In this document: positions 34,964 through 42,727 of the stretch, piece by piece
How the letters are laid out: each line of letters opens with the position of its first letter
Position numbering within the stretch: position 1 is the stretch's first letter
NCBI RefSeq assembly: GCF_000317515.1
Contig: NC_019738.1
Span: 3,560,001-3,624,000, forward strand
DNA from: Allocoleopsis franciscana PCC 7113
GTDB taxonomy: Bacteria > Cyanobacteriota > Cyanobacteriia > Cyanobacteriales > Coleofasciculaceae
Direction of reading: 5' to 3'
DNA: 64,000 nt
Notes under the pieces: generated by a model
Told to the model about the DNA's origin: nothing
What the model saw: the letters and a program-made list of their open reading frames with translations, nothing else
The model's database searches: none
Position numbers and translations under genes: made by a program

Positions 34964-36077
34964 AGTGGTAATATTATAATTTACTTTTTAATTTTTACAG
35001 TAAAATGAGTAATATACCAGAGTACCTTGAAAAAAATCAACAAGAAAGTAAACGATTAATTGGACTAGAGTACGAACAGTTACAGCAATTAATAGCTGCC
35101 GCTGAATTATTACATCAACAGAAAGATATCGAGATTGAGCAAAGAAAAGTAAGGATAAACAAGGCAGGAGGAGGTAGAAGACCAAAACTATCAGTCAAAG
35201 ACCAAATAATATTAACTTTGGTATATCTACACCCGGAGCCAACATTCCAGATGCTAGGAGTCCAGTTCGGAGTTAGTGAATCAACAGCGAATGACATATT
35301 TCACTACTGGTCAGAGCTATTGAGGGAATTGCTGCCTGCTAGTCTGCTGGAACAAGTAAAAAAAAATCCCGGTGAGTATAAATGGGTGCAAGAAATTCTC
35401 GCCGAGTTGGAGTTAATAGTGGATAGCTGTGAACAGCCAATACCGAGACCCAAGGACTATCAAGAACAAAAAAAGTTTTATTCAGGCAAAAAGAAAAACC
35501 ATACTTTGAAAAATCAATTAATTGTCACACCAAATGGACAAGAGATTGTAGATGTTATAGTGGGAAAGCCAGGGCCGACTAGCGACATAAATATTTGGAG
35601 AGAAGGTCAATCCAAGTTAGCTCCAACACAAAAATTCAAAGGAGATAAAGGCTATATAGGAGAAGTCCAAATAGAAACTCCTCAAAAAAAGCCGAGAGCC
35701 AGGGAATTAAGCCAAGAAGAAAAACAAAAAAATCGAGAGAAAGCGAGTGAGAGAATATTTGTTGAACACGTAATTAGATTACTAAAGATTTTCCGTGTAG
35801 CCCAAGAAAGGTTTCGCCTAAGAGCCAAGAGTTATCAGAGAATAATTCTTCTAGTGTGTGGATTAGTCAGATTAAGGATTGGGACGTTATTTATAAATAG
35901 CTCAGTCTGCGACTAAATCGATAAACATTTTAGATAAAAAATAGATATATTTGGGATAATTATTGATTTGAATTAGCTGTAGCCCTAATAAAAACGTTGA
36001 AATGGTTCAAATTACCCGGCTGCGTTAAATACTTCAAAAGCAGTCAGAGACTGCTTTTGGCTATTTTCGGAGATGTC
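34929..36077 (+). mobile_element. IS5-type insertion sequence, copy 2 (1149 bp)
   Basis: It has the same length, ends (GACATCTCCGAAA) and TA flanks (34927-34928, 36078-36079) as copy 1 at 17294-18442, but the opposite orientation. The 3' hairpin CAAAAGCAGTC-AGA-GACTGCTTTTG (36035-36059) is present. All stretches compared by eye are identical to copy 1, indicating very recent transposition or gene conversion. Confidence 0.9.
35005..35916 (+). CDS. IS5-family DDE transposase, copy 2
   Basis: A 303-residue protein identical to copy 1: N-terminal helix-turn-helix ('VSESTANDIFHYWSELL'), DDE core ('LIVDSCEQPIPRP', 'KFKGDKGYIG', 'RIFVEHVIRLLK'). It is full length and unbroken. It separates the metE gene group from the integrase fragment. 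Confidence 0.9.
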   Translation: MSNIPEYLEKNQQESKRLIGLEYEQLQQLIAAAELLHQQKDIEIEQRKVRINKAGGGRRPKLSVKDQIILTLVYLHPEPTFQMLGVQFGVSESTANDIFHYWSELLRELLPASLLEQVKKNPGEYKWVQEILAELELIVDSCEQPIPRPKDYQEQKKFYSGKKKNHTLKNQLIVTPNGQEIVDVIVGKPGPTSDINIWREGQSKLAPTQKFKGDKGYIGEVQIETPQKKPRARELSQEEKQKNREKASERIFVEHVIRLLKIFRVAQERFRLRAKSYQRIILLVCGLVRLRIGTLFINSSVCD

Positions 36078-36116
36078 TAATGCTCCTGATTGCCTATAGT
36101 TGCACCCCAACACCAG

Positions 36117-36403
36117 ATGACTCAACCTCCTCGCCTGCTGGATCGAGTTCGCCAAGCTATCCGTCTCAAACATTTCAGTCTCAAAACCGAAAAGTCTTAC
36201 CTGTACTACATTAAAGATTTTATTCTCTTTCACAACAAACGTTATCCTAGAGAAATGGGCGTAGAGGAGATTCGAGCTTACTTGTCCCATCTTGCTATTG
36301 AGCGGAATGTTGCTGCTTTGACCCAGAATGTAGCGCTGAGCGCGCTGCTGTTTTTATACCGTCAAGTCCTAGAGCTTGATTTGCCCTACATTTGCAAGCG
36401 ATC
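36117..36403 (+). pseudogene. Integron-type integrase, N-terminal fragment
   Basis: From ATG 36117 about 92 codons encode the SAM-like N-terminal domain of a tyrosine recombinase of the integron-integrase kind: 'RLLDRVRQAIRLKHFSLKTE', 'SYLYYIKDFILFHNKRYPRE', 'EEIRAYLSHLAIERNVAALT', 'NVALSALLFLYRQVLELDLP'. The catalytic domain with Arg-His-Arg-Tyr is absent. Similarity ends at 'LPYI', a few codons before a GTTGGGC core site, beyond which a gene cassette follows on the other strand. The frame runs on to 36575 through unrelated DNA. Confidence 0.8.
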
Positions 36404-36410
36404 GTTGGGC
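36404..36410. other. Integron core-site junction GTTGGGC
   Basis: GTTGGGC fits the GTTRRRY core at which integron recombination cuts. On the minus strand it is GCCCAAC, placed 3 bases after the stop codon of the SMP-30-like gene, where a cassette's attC should begin. Beyond it the sequence is the integrase fragment, so the rest of that attC is missing. Confidence 0.5.
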
Positions 36411-36413
36411 CTG

Positions 36414-37292
36414 TTATTCGTCCTTGATCGCCTCCAAGTGCAGGAAAATCAAACGACTGTCGCTCATCACCGGCATGGCGATCGTTTTTCTGTCAGGGTT
36501 ATAGCCGAGATCGGCAAGTTGATGAAACCCCGTCAGGACCTCTTGCACCTCACCCTCCGCCGAGATGCGAAGTAATCTTCCGGCCGGCCAATCGGTAGCA
36601 AAGTAGTGCTTCCCGATGGCGATAACTCCATCAAAGCTTGCTATCGGATGGCCTTTACCAACAGGAGACAGTTTGCGTGTAGCTAGCTCTGCCTTTTGAA
36701 GGGTCCCCGGATGCTTGACGGCAAATGTGGCAGGGTCTGTCATCGGGCCCCATGTCGCGATGATAAGGTTATTGCCCTCAACAATCAGCCCGTTGGGATT
36801 TTCCAATTCCTCTCCTTCGAGCCATACTTCAGCTTCGCGTTCACCGTTTAGCCGGTAGATACGGTTGGCTTCAAAATCCGAGACAAACAAGTCGCCGTTA
36901 GGTGCGGCTGCCACATCGTTAAGAAATTTGGAATTCGGAATTTCGATTGTGCGAAGGATTATTGCCCTCTGAACATCGATTTCATGGACACCGGCACGAT
37001 CGGCAACGTAGAGCAGATTACCAACTGCAGCGATACCTGTCGGGGCATCCATGCCATCAACCCACCGCGCATCGAGTAGTTTCCCATTCTCATCGTATCG
37101 TGTTAGCCACCCAAAACCGTCACGCGCCAAAGAAAGGCCACCACCCAGGTTCGACACAAACCAAGTGCGGCTTTCGGCATGCCAAAATGCCGCCTCGGGT
37201 GCATCAAGGGGATTTCCTTTTGTTTCGGCAGACTTCGCTGCTGCTAGTAGCAGGGCAATAAACAGCGCCAGGATGGCGATTATTCTCTTCAT
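36414..37292 (-). CDS. Secreted SMP-30/NHL-like beta-propeller protein (cassette gene)
   Basis: A 292-residue protein from ATG 37292, with AGGAGG 6 bases upstream. Signal peptide: 'MKRIIAILALFIALLLAAAK', cleavage about residue 22. The rest consists of propeller blades resembling SMP-30/gluconolactonase or strictosidine-synthase-like proteins: 'VDGMDAPTGIAAVGNLLYVA', 'KFLNDVAAAPNGDLFVSDFE', 'ENPNGLIVEGNNLIIATWGP'. It is probably periplasmic; the substrate is unknown. G+C is higher than in the cyanobacterial genes nearby and codon choice differs. It is flanked by an attC-like site upstream and a core site downstream, so it is best read as an integron gene cassette. Confidence 0.8.
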   Translation of the reverse strand: MKRIIAILALFIALLLAAAKSAETKGNPLDAPEAAFWHAESRTWFVSNLGGGLSLARDGFGWLTRYDENGKLLDARWVDGMDAPTGIAAVGNLLYVADRAGVHEIDVQRAIILRTIEIPNSKFLNDVAAAPNGDLFVSDFEANRIYRLNGEREAEVWLEGEELENPNGLIVEGNNLIIATWGPMTDPATFAVKHPGTLQKAELATRKLSPVGKGHPIASFDGVIAIGKHYFATDWPAGRLLRISAEGEVQEVLTGFHQLADLGYNPDRKTIAMPVMSDSRLIFLHLEAIKDE

Positions 37293-37330
37293 GCTCAACC
37301 TCCTTCATTTATTCTGGCTTGTGATTTGGA

Positions 37331-37439
37331 GCCCAACGTAGCTCCGCTCAGTTGCCTGCCGCGGGCGGGAGCGGGTCGCACGGCAAGAGAACCCTACCCA
37401 ACGCCCGCGTCGCCGATCAACTGCAACGGTTGGTTAGGT
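37331..37439 (-). repeat. attC-like recombination site 1 (109 bp)
   Basis: The ends are GCCCAAC (37331-37337) and GTTAGGT (37433-37439), matching RYYYAAC and GTTRRRY. Inner arms contain CAGTTG and CAACTG with G+C-rich hairpin sequence between (CCGCGGGCGGG, CGCCCGCG). On the minus strand the stop codon TAA of the preceding cassette gene lies inside the first core (ACCTAAC), which is usual for cassettes. Confidence 0.7.
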
Positions 37440-37700
37440 GCCGTCGTTCAGGGGACCCCAAATACGAAACCTGAAATTCGGACCAGAGGCAGGGTCCAAC
37501 ACCACGCGGCCCGTTCTACCGTCGTCCAATACTATCGTGAATTCGCAAGTGGATATGTCGAAACCAGCGATTGCCGTTGGCTTGAAAACACCGATGTCGC
37601 TCTTTTCGGATTCGGTCGTCGGTGGTGTCGGCAAGTCTGCGAGTCCAATGCCGACTTGCTCCTCACCGCGAAACAGGCGTGCAAAGACATCTTGTTCCAT
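37434..37700 (-). CDS. Small cassette-encoded protein, unknown
   Basis: An 88-residue acidic protein beginning 'MEQDVFARLFRGEEQVGIGL' and ending 'PNFRFRIWGPLNDGT', with no membrane segment or known motif. It lies between attC-like site 2 (5 bases upstream of its ATG) and site 1 (overlapping its stop), so it makes a compact single-gene cassette of about 370 bp. Its coding G+C differs from neighbouring host genes. Short proteins of unknown function are typical of chromosomal integron cassettes. Long opposite-strand frames here are shadows. Confidence 0.55.
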   Translation of the reverse strand: MEQDVFARLFRGEEQVGIGLADLPTPPTTESEKSDIGVFKPTAIAGFDISTCEFTIVLDDGRTGRVVLDPASGPNFRFRIWGPLNDGT

Positions 37701-37705
37701 GAGGC

Positions 37706-37791
37706 ACCTAACGGCAAAATGCAGCGGTTGCAGATCACCTCAAACACCACACCGATCACACTCGACAATCCGCTGCCATGACGTGTTAGCT
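37706..37791 (-). repeat. attC-like recombination site 2 (86 bp)
   Basis: The left end is ACCTAAC (37706-37712, fits RYYYAAC); the right end is GTTAGCT (37785-37791, one mismatch to GTTRRRY). Inner arms GCAGCGGTTG (37721-37730) and CAATCCGCTGC (about 37766-37776) pair with one unpaired base, as expected for the extrahelical base of attC sites. It abuts the start of the small cassette gene. Beyond 37791 HIP1-containing host sequence resumes. Confidence 0.6.
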
Positions 37792-37937
37792 GGCGATCGC
37801 TTTCAGTACTCCTGAGATCGTAATTAAGAACGCTCCAATAGTTCCTGCCGGTTCAGAATCTGAATGATATCAATATCGATAGTAGAATTCCACCATCCAG
37901 CCAATAAAGCACGATGCATGCGATCTCACATTTGAAC

Positions 37938-38627
37938 TTACATCCACTCACTTTCAACCGTGAACCGTAGGGAGTATTTTTTTGCTTTGCTGCGCTGATG
38001 TGCGATCGCAACTTTCTCCTGAGCTTCCTCCAGGGGCAGGGCAACCACAAAACTCCGTCCTAGTTGGTGAGTGTGAATCATGACCTGAATCGCCAGATCC
38101 TTCGGCAGCTCAAACACCTGCTCCAGTACTTCCACCACAAACTCCATGGTTGTTACGTTGTCGTTATGCAGATACACCGGAACAACCGGGGAATGTTCCC
38201 AGGGCCATTCTGGAATAGCCAGGGACTGTTCTGCCGACAGGTACGGGGAGGGGACGAACCGAAGGTTTTGCAGGGGCTTCACAGGTTTTTGAGACAGGTT
38301 ACTGTGCCCGCAGCGGGTGCAGACCCAGGAGCGCTTTGGCTTGCGGTTTCTGAGCAGGGGCGTGATGAACGATCGCCGAGGGGTGAGGCTTTCGTAAATG
38401 TGGCGTCCGCCGCAGCGGGGGCAGGCGTCGGGGAAAATCTCCAGGTATTCCTCCAGAGTTTGGGGACTACCCTGAGCCAGAATACGCCGGGTGCGATCGC
38501 GCCGCTGGCTCCCACTCTGGCCCGACTGAGCCAGGGGGTCAGGTTCGGAATGGTCCCACTCAAATTTGATGGCATTCACCAGAAAAATCAGCAGCAGTAA
38601 CCCCATCAGTATGATAAACCAGAGCAT
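37938..38627 (-). CDS. Membrane-anchored zinc-ribbon ClpS-domain protein
   Basis: A 229-residue protein with three parts. Residues 1-20 ('MLWFIILMGLLLLIFLVNAI') form a membrane anchor. Residues about 65-110 hold a zinc ribbon with CPRCGG and CTRCGH. Residues about 145-229 are a ClpS adaptor fold: 'PVYLHNDNVTTMEFVVEVLE', 'MIHTHQLGRSFVVALPLEEA', 'KVAIAHQRSKAKKYSLRFTV'. The Asp and Met/His positions that read N-degrons and contact the ClpA/C N-domain seem present. Normal ClpS is a soluble protein of about 100 residues, so this is an unusual fusion that could recruit Clp protease to a membrane. It is the last gene of the six-gene minus-strand group. Confidence 0.8.
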   Translation of the reverse strand: MLWFIILMGLLLLIFLVNAIKFEWDHSEPDPLAQSGQSGSQRRDRTRRILAQGSPQTLEEYLEIFPDACPRCGGRHIYESLTPRRSFITPLLRNRKPKRSWVCTRCGHSNLSQKPVKPLQNLRFVPSPYLSAEQSLAIPEWPWEHSPVVPVYLHNDNVTTMEFVVEVLEQVFELPKDLAIQVMIHTHQLGRSFVVALPLEEAQEKVAIAHQRSKAKKYSLRFTVESEWM

Positions 38628-38694
38628 CAGAACCTCCTTTCTCTCGACTGCTCACCCCAATCCAATGTCTGAATGTCTTGTTTGAGTGGAAGAT

Positions 38695-39165
38695 TCATCC
38701 CTCCGAACGGATGGTAGTTTTGCCAAAGGTCATGAACACCAGGGTGGTGCCCGCAGGACCGCGATAGGCTCCTTCGCCGTGGCAGAGGCAGCAGGCGAGG
38801 GCGGTGAGTTCCCAGGCTTCCAGTTCAGAGCAGTGGAGTTTGCGGGTGGTGAGCCGTTCTACCCCTTGGGCTTCGCCGTAGTCCCGCAGGGTGCGGGCAT
38901 GGTTCTGCAGGGCGGGCACCACGGAGGGATGATCCCACCCCCAGAGCCAGGTGCCATCCTGGGTGTTGTAGGTGCCGATGATTTGCACCGGGGCGGTGAT
39001 GCTCTGACCTCGGGGGTTGGTGAACAGGATGGTGCCCTGGTCCTGATCGACCTCCCAATTGCATTGTCCCAGCATCCAGAGGTTGTTGTGGGCTTGGGTT
39101 TTGAAGCGCAGTTCTGCCATGCTGCGGGCCAGTAGAGTGGGGTAGTCCGGTGGTTCAGGATTCAT
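38695..39165 (-). CDS. DUF6882 family protein
   Basis: A 156-residue soluble protein with the central 'WLWGWDHPSVVPALQNHA' motif and a preceding 'IIGTYNTQDGTWLWGW', the hallmark of DUF6882 as I recall it. It carries four Cys ('CNWEV', 'LHCSELEAW', 'ACCLCHGEGAYRGP') but no known catalytic site. Its ATG overlaps the stop of the TPR gene by 4 bases, so the two are coupled. Sequence is G+C-rich and unlike the surrounding AT-rich genes. Confidence 0.7.
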   Translation of the reverse strand: MNPEPPDYPTLLARSMAELRFKTQAHNNLWMLGQCNWEVDQDQGTILFTNPRGQSITAPVQIIGTYNTQDGTWLWGWDHPSVVPALQNHARTLRDYGEAQGVERLTTRKLHCSELEAWELTALACCLCHGEGAYRGPAGTTLVFMTFGKTTIRSEG

Positions 39166-40487
39166 GAATTTTCCTCCCTCCGTTGGAGCCGTCTTAGCAG
39201 TTCAGCTTTCTTATCGAGCACCCAGGGGGCGGCCTTGGGGGGCTTTGTGCGGGAGTCAATATCGAGGAGGCTGTCGTAGCTGCTCAAGGCTTCTTCGTAT
39301 CGACCCAATTGCTCCAGAAGCAGAGCTTGATTGTGCCAGCAGCTATCGTTGTCGGGGTCGATTGCCAGTGCCCGCCCATAACTGATGACAGCCTCTTCCA
39401 GTCGTTGCAGATTGGTTAGCAGCAATGCCCGGTTATACCAGCAGCCCACATCACTGGGGTCAACGGCTAAGGAACGATCGAAACTTGCCAGTGCTGCTTC
39501 TGCCCTATCCGAGCGAGTGCTGAGCAACAGCGCTCGCTTGTACCAGAGTTGAGCCTTTTCTGGATAGTTTTCTAAAGCCCGATCATAATTTTCTAATAGC
39601 AGAGTAAAAATGTCCTGCTGTGCATAATTCAACTTTCCTAAGGCATCATTAACCGCCAGATCGTGCCAGTCGGGATTTAGCTCAAAGGCTTTTTGATAGG
39701 CGGCAAGGGCTTCTTCATAGCGCTCGGACTGCATCAAAACGTCGCCCTTTCGTCTCCAGATCCAATCTGGGGTTTCGCCATAGGGGTTAGGGCTATTATC
39801 ACCTTCAGAAAATTCGCTGAGTTGCTGATCATAGGCATCCAGAAGCTCCTGTTCTCGGCCTAAAAGGGCATGGGCTTTGAATCGATTTTCCTGGGCTGTG
39901 GCTTCCAAAAAGAAAGCCTGGTTGTAGGTATCAATGGCCTCTTCATAACGCCCCAGACTGAAAAGAATGTTGCCCTTTTCTCCGTAATAAGACCCCAGGG
40001 TCTGGTCGTTTTCTGGATCGTCCTCTGCCTCTAAAAGGGCGATCGCCTCGTCGTAGCTGGCGATCGCATCTTCTGGTCGCCCCAGGTGAGCCAACAGGCT
40101 ACCCCGGTTTGACCACAGACCGCTGTAATCCAGCACCTCTACGTCAGGCAGATCCGCAAAGCCCTCAAGGGCCCGTTCGTAGCTTTCAATGGCTTCTGTA
40201 AAACGCTGGAGGTCATGCCGTGCTGCGGCTCTACAGGCCCAGGTCTGGCTGTGGTCTGGGTCAAAGGACAGGATGCGATCGCAGGAAACAAGCGCTTCGG
40301 CATAATCTCCGGTTTCCCTCTGCTGTGTGGCTAGCTCGTACCAGGCATCGAGGTGTTCGGGGTCTAGCTCAACGGCCTGCTGAAATAGAGAGAGTGCGTC
40401 CTGGCGGGTAGACCAATCTTCCAGTGCAGCTAACCCGGCATGATAACAGGCCTCAGCGCTTGAATCCGGTGGCAACCCGTTACTCAT
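39162..40487 (-). CDS. TPR-repeat protein
   Basis: A 441-residue protein without a signal peptide, built almost wholly of tetratricopeptide repeats ('AWYELATQQRETGDYAEALV', 'GNILFSLGRYEEAIDTYNQA', 'CWYNRALLLTNLQRLEEAVI', 'CWHNQALLLEQLGRYEEALS'). Acidic overall. It overlaps the membrane protein gene by 8 bases at its start and DUF6882 by 4 at its end, so the genes form one operon. It is probably a cytoplasmic scaffold for the partner proteins of this operon. Confidence 0.85.
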   Translation of the reverse strand: MSNGLPPDSSAEACYHAGLAALEDWSTRQDALSLFQQAVELDPEHLDAWYELATQQRETGDYAEALVSCDRILSFDPDHSQTWACRAAARHDLQRFTEAIESYERALEGFADLPDVEVLDYSGLWSNRGSLLAHLGRPEDAIASYDEAIALLEAEDDPENDQTLGSYYGEKGNILFSLGRYEEAIDTYNQAFFLEATAQENRFKAHALLGREQELLDAYDQQLSEFSEGDNSPNPYGETPDWIWRRKGDVLMQSERYEEALAAYQKAFELNPDWHDLAVNDALGKLNYAQQDIFTLLLENYDRALENYPEKAQLWYKRALLLSTRSDRAEAALASFDRSLAVDPSDVGCWYNRALLLTNLQRLEEAVISYGRALAIDPDNDSCWHNQALLLEQLGRYEEALSSYDSLLDIDSRTKPPKAAPWVLDKKAELLRRLQRREENS

Positions 40488-40968
40488 ACCGTTTGTACCT
40501 CCTCCTGTTGGGAAAGGAGATGCACCACTCCCGCCGGATCTGAGATCCAGTGGCCGCGAAAGTCGCCATAGTGGAAAGAACCAGGAAAGGAACTAAGAGA
40601 ATGAGAAAAACTCGTTCCCTTGTCAACACGCAATTGTAGTAAACATAAACGAGCATTAACTGATTGAGTGTAAAGCTAACTATGCTTCTGGAGGTTCGTC
40701 CCTGATGGGGGTGAAGCAGAACAAAAATCACTGCCCGTACAGGAATCAGCAAAACAAATGTAAGCAAGAAGTAGATTAATGAAAACTGGTCAATTTGGAT
40801 GGGAAGAAATATCCACACTAAACCCGTAATGAAAACAAAACTGAGGACGATAAATGGAATAGACAGGAATTGCAATTTCAGGAGGTTAGGGGTTTGAACC
40901 AGATTCCAACCCTCTTCTATGGGAGAAAAGTGAGGATCGGTGGGGACTGGGCCAAGGCGAAATCTCAT
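40480..40968 (-). CDS. Small multi-span membrane protein
   Basis: A 162-residue protein with a short polar N-terminus and four hydrophobic segments ('LSIPFIVLSFVFITGLVWIF', 'LIYFLLTFVLLIPVRAVIFV', 'NQLMLVYVYYNCVL', 'VFLILLVPFLVLSTMATFAA'), ending in a basic tail 'RREWCISFPNRRRYKRYE'. A short His/Pro loop 'LLHPHQGRTSRS' lies between spans 2 and 3. This resembles DUF3267-type putative zincin membrane proteins in topology, but no HExxH is present. It starts 18 bases after the DUF6331-VOC gene and overlaps the TPR gene. Confidence 0.65.
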   Translation of the reverse strand: MRFRLGPVPTDPHFSPIEEGWNLVQTPNLLKLQFLSIPFIVLSFVFITGLVWIFLPIQIDQFSLIYFLLTFVLLIPVRAVIFVLLHPHQGRTSRSIVSFTLNQLMLVYVYYNCVLTRERVFLILLVPFLVLSTMATFAATGSQIRREWCISFPNRRRYKRYE

Positions 40969-40986
40969 GGTGTCGAAGAGAAAAAA

Positions 40987-41646
40987 CTAAATAATTTGTC
41001 CGATCTTCAGTAAGTTCCCATCCGCATCAACGATATAGAACTCCCGCATGCCCCAGGGTTTGTCTTCTAAGGGGCCAATGCGAGGAATGCCTTCTGTAGG
41101 CAATCCCAGAGTTTGAAATTCCTGGAGTAATTCATCCACCTGGGCAACTCGCAAGTAGCAGGCCAAATAGGATTCTGTAGGTACAATATCTGGATAGAAA
41201 GTGAGGTGAATTTCCAGAGAACCCCGGTGCAGAATGGCGTAATCGGCGGCTGGATTGACCGGAGAATTACTCTCAAACCCAAGCTTTTGATAAAAATAAA
41301 CGCTTTTAGAAATATCCCGCGACAGCAAGATGGGAATGGCTTGATCCAACGGCATAGCTAGGGTCTCCCATTGTTTAAGTAAGGTTTTCCAGGCGGAGTA
41401 GTCGCCCCAAAAGTTGAGCTGGTCAGAGGAATAGGTAGAGGTTTTGTCAGCAATGGAACAGACCAGTTCCCGCAACTGAAGACGCACCTGACTGAAGGTT
41501 TTAGCCTCCGTTTCAGCTATCCAGTTCTGGACATGGTGGGGACTAAAATCAAAGGCATCGAGGCCGCAGCAGGCTGCCACGCAGTGGACTTCGCAGCAGC
41601 ACAGCAGCGACCAGAGGGGTTCGGGAAGGGTGATTTCTTGCTCCAT
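40987..41646 (-). CDS. DUF6331-VOC fusion protein
   Basis: A 219-residue two-domain protein. Residues 1-95 contain 'LLCCCEVHCVAACCGLDAFD' and a following 'HHVQNWI', the Cys-rich start of DUF6331 proteins. Residues about 103-219 form a VOC/glyoxalase-like domain ('AIPILLSRDISKSVYFYQKL', 'SLEIHLTFYP', 'MREFYIVDADGNLLKIGQII'). The two domains are usually separate, so the fusion suggests they work together. It starts 3 bases after the methyltransferase stop, indicating co-transcription. The substrate is unknown. Confidence 0.75.
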   Translation of the reverse strand: MEQEITLPEPLWSLLCCCEVHCVAACCGLDAFDFSPHHVQNWIAETEAKTFSQVRLQLRELVCSIADKTSTYSSDQLNFWGDYSAWKTLLKQWETLAMPLDQAIPILLSRDISKSVYFYQKLGFESNSPVNPAADYAILHRGSLEIHLTFYPDIVPTESYLACYLRVAQVDELLQEFQTLGLPTEGIPRIGPLEDKPWGMREFYIVDADGNLLKIGQII

Positions 41647-41649
41647 TGC

Positions 41650-42423
41650 TCAGTTCCTCTGGGCCAGATAGAGGCGGGTGGTGTAGAGCAGGCGCACCTG
41701 TCCCTGGGGGTTAGAGTCGCGATCGCACAGTTCCGCAAGCTTTGACTCCAGCCGTTCCAGCTCCATCCCTGACTGGGGAGTGGAACCCTGGCTACGGGCC
41801 AGCCCGATCAGCCCTTCCAGGTTCAGAAACTGCTCAAAGGTAAAGGTGTAGCGCCGTAGATTGTTGAAGTAGGGCAGGTAAACGCCGGACCAGAACAACT
41901 GGTAGCGGAGTTTGTTGAGTCCACCTTTGAGGGAAAACCTATCCGCCGGTTTCAGATACCTATCCGCCGGTTGGGATGCCTGGTAGAGATATTTCGTATA
42001 GGTCTGGGAAACGGCATCCCGCTGGTCCCAGAAGTTCCAGACCAGGGCCAGACGACCACCGGGCTTGAGAATGCGGTGGAATTCCTTCAGGCTCTGGGTA
42101 AAGTCGAACCAGTGGAACGCCTGGAAGGAGGTGACTAAATCCACCGAGGCTGTCCCTAGAGGCACTTGTTCAGCGCTGCCCTCCACGAACTTTACCCCGT
42201 CGTGGGGAATCGCCCCCTGCCGCATCTCAGCCCCCGGTTCCACCGCAATCACCTGCACTCCCCGGTCTGCCAGCAAGCGGGAGCCAATGCCCGTCCCGGC
42301 ACCGATGTCGGCGGCGAGGATGGCATCGGCGGTTATGCCGGAGAGGATTTGGGCGATCGCGGCCTTGGGATATCGAGCACGATAGCGGTCATACCCCTGA
42401 TAAAACGGAAATGGCTCAGCCAT
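41650..42423 (-). CDS. Class I SAM-dependent methyltransferase
   Basis: A 257-residue cytoplasmic protein with a type-11 methyltransferase fold: motif I 'LAADIGAGTGIGSRLLADRG', motif II 'VIAVEPGAEMRQ', 'VKFVEGSAEQVPLGTASVDL' and motif post-II 'FHRILKPGGRLALVWNFWDQ'. The opening 'FYQGYDRYRARYP' is typical of small cyanobacterial members. A 15-base direct repeat (ACCTATCCGCCGGTT) produces the duplicated 'PADRYLKPADRF'. It is the first gene of the six-gene minus-strand group, and its promoter should lie in 42424-42727. The acceptor molecule is unknown. Confidence 0.88.
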   Translation of the reverse strand: MAEPFPFYQGYDRYRARYPKAAIAQILSGITADAILAADIGAGTGIGSRLLADRGVQVIAVEPGAEMRQGAIPHDGVKFVEGSAEQVPLGTASVDLVTSFQAFHWFDFTQSLKEFHRILKPGGRLALVWNFWDQRDAVSQTYTKYLYQASQPADRYLKPADRFSLKGGLNKLRYQLFWSGVYLPYFNNLRRYTFTFEQFLNLEGLIGLARSQGSTPQSGMELERLESKLAELCDRDSNPQGQVRLLYTTRLYLAQRN

Positions 42424-42727
42424 GGCACCTCAATGTCACAACTCTCTAGCCGATGTCCCTTTGTCTTCTGACAGAGTTGCTTGCTGATATGGAGCAATTC
42501 AGCCAGCCACTGCTATCAATTTTCAACAACTTCTCTACCCTAGCTACTACCTTTAGCGTTGTCTTGCCGACGCTTGCTCAAACTTGTCTTCAGTTGCCTT
42601 TTGCCCTTAAAAAACTGTTGAAGAGCATTAATTTTCATTTCGGTAGCGCAAATCTTACAAATTCAAAAGGGATCGTGCAAAATTAGGATATTTTAGAAAA
42701 TCATCTACACCCTTTAAGCCATCCATC
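42424..42727. other. Divergent intergenic region, 304 bp
   Basis: It separates the minus-strand methyltransferase operon from the plus-strand AraC gene, so it should hold both promoters. I see no strong palindrome, repeat or conserved box. A 77-codon frame (42453-42686) has no recognisable product. Confidence 0.4.

Noticed and set aside
37326-37815. Plus-strand frames of 151 and 125 codons over the cassette region
   Set aside because: They run through both attC-like sites and oppose the compact minus-strand cassette gene; products look random.
38064-38600. 178-codon plus-strand frame
   Set aside because: Antisense shadow of the ClpS-domain gene in G+C-rich DNA; no family resemblance.
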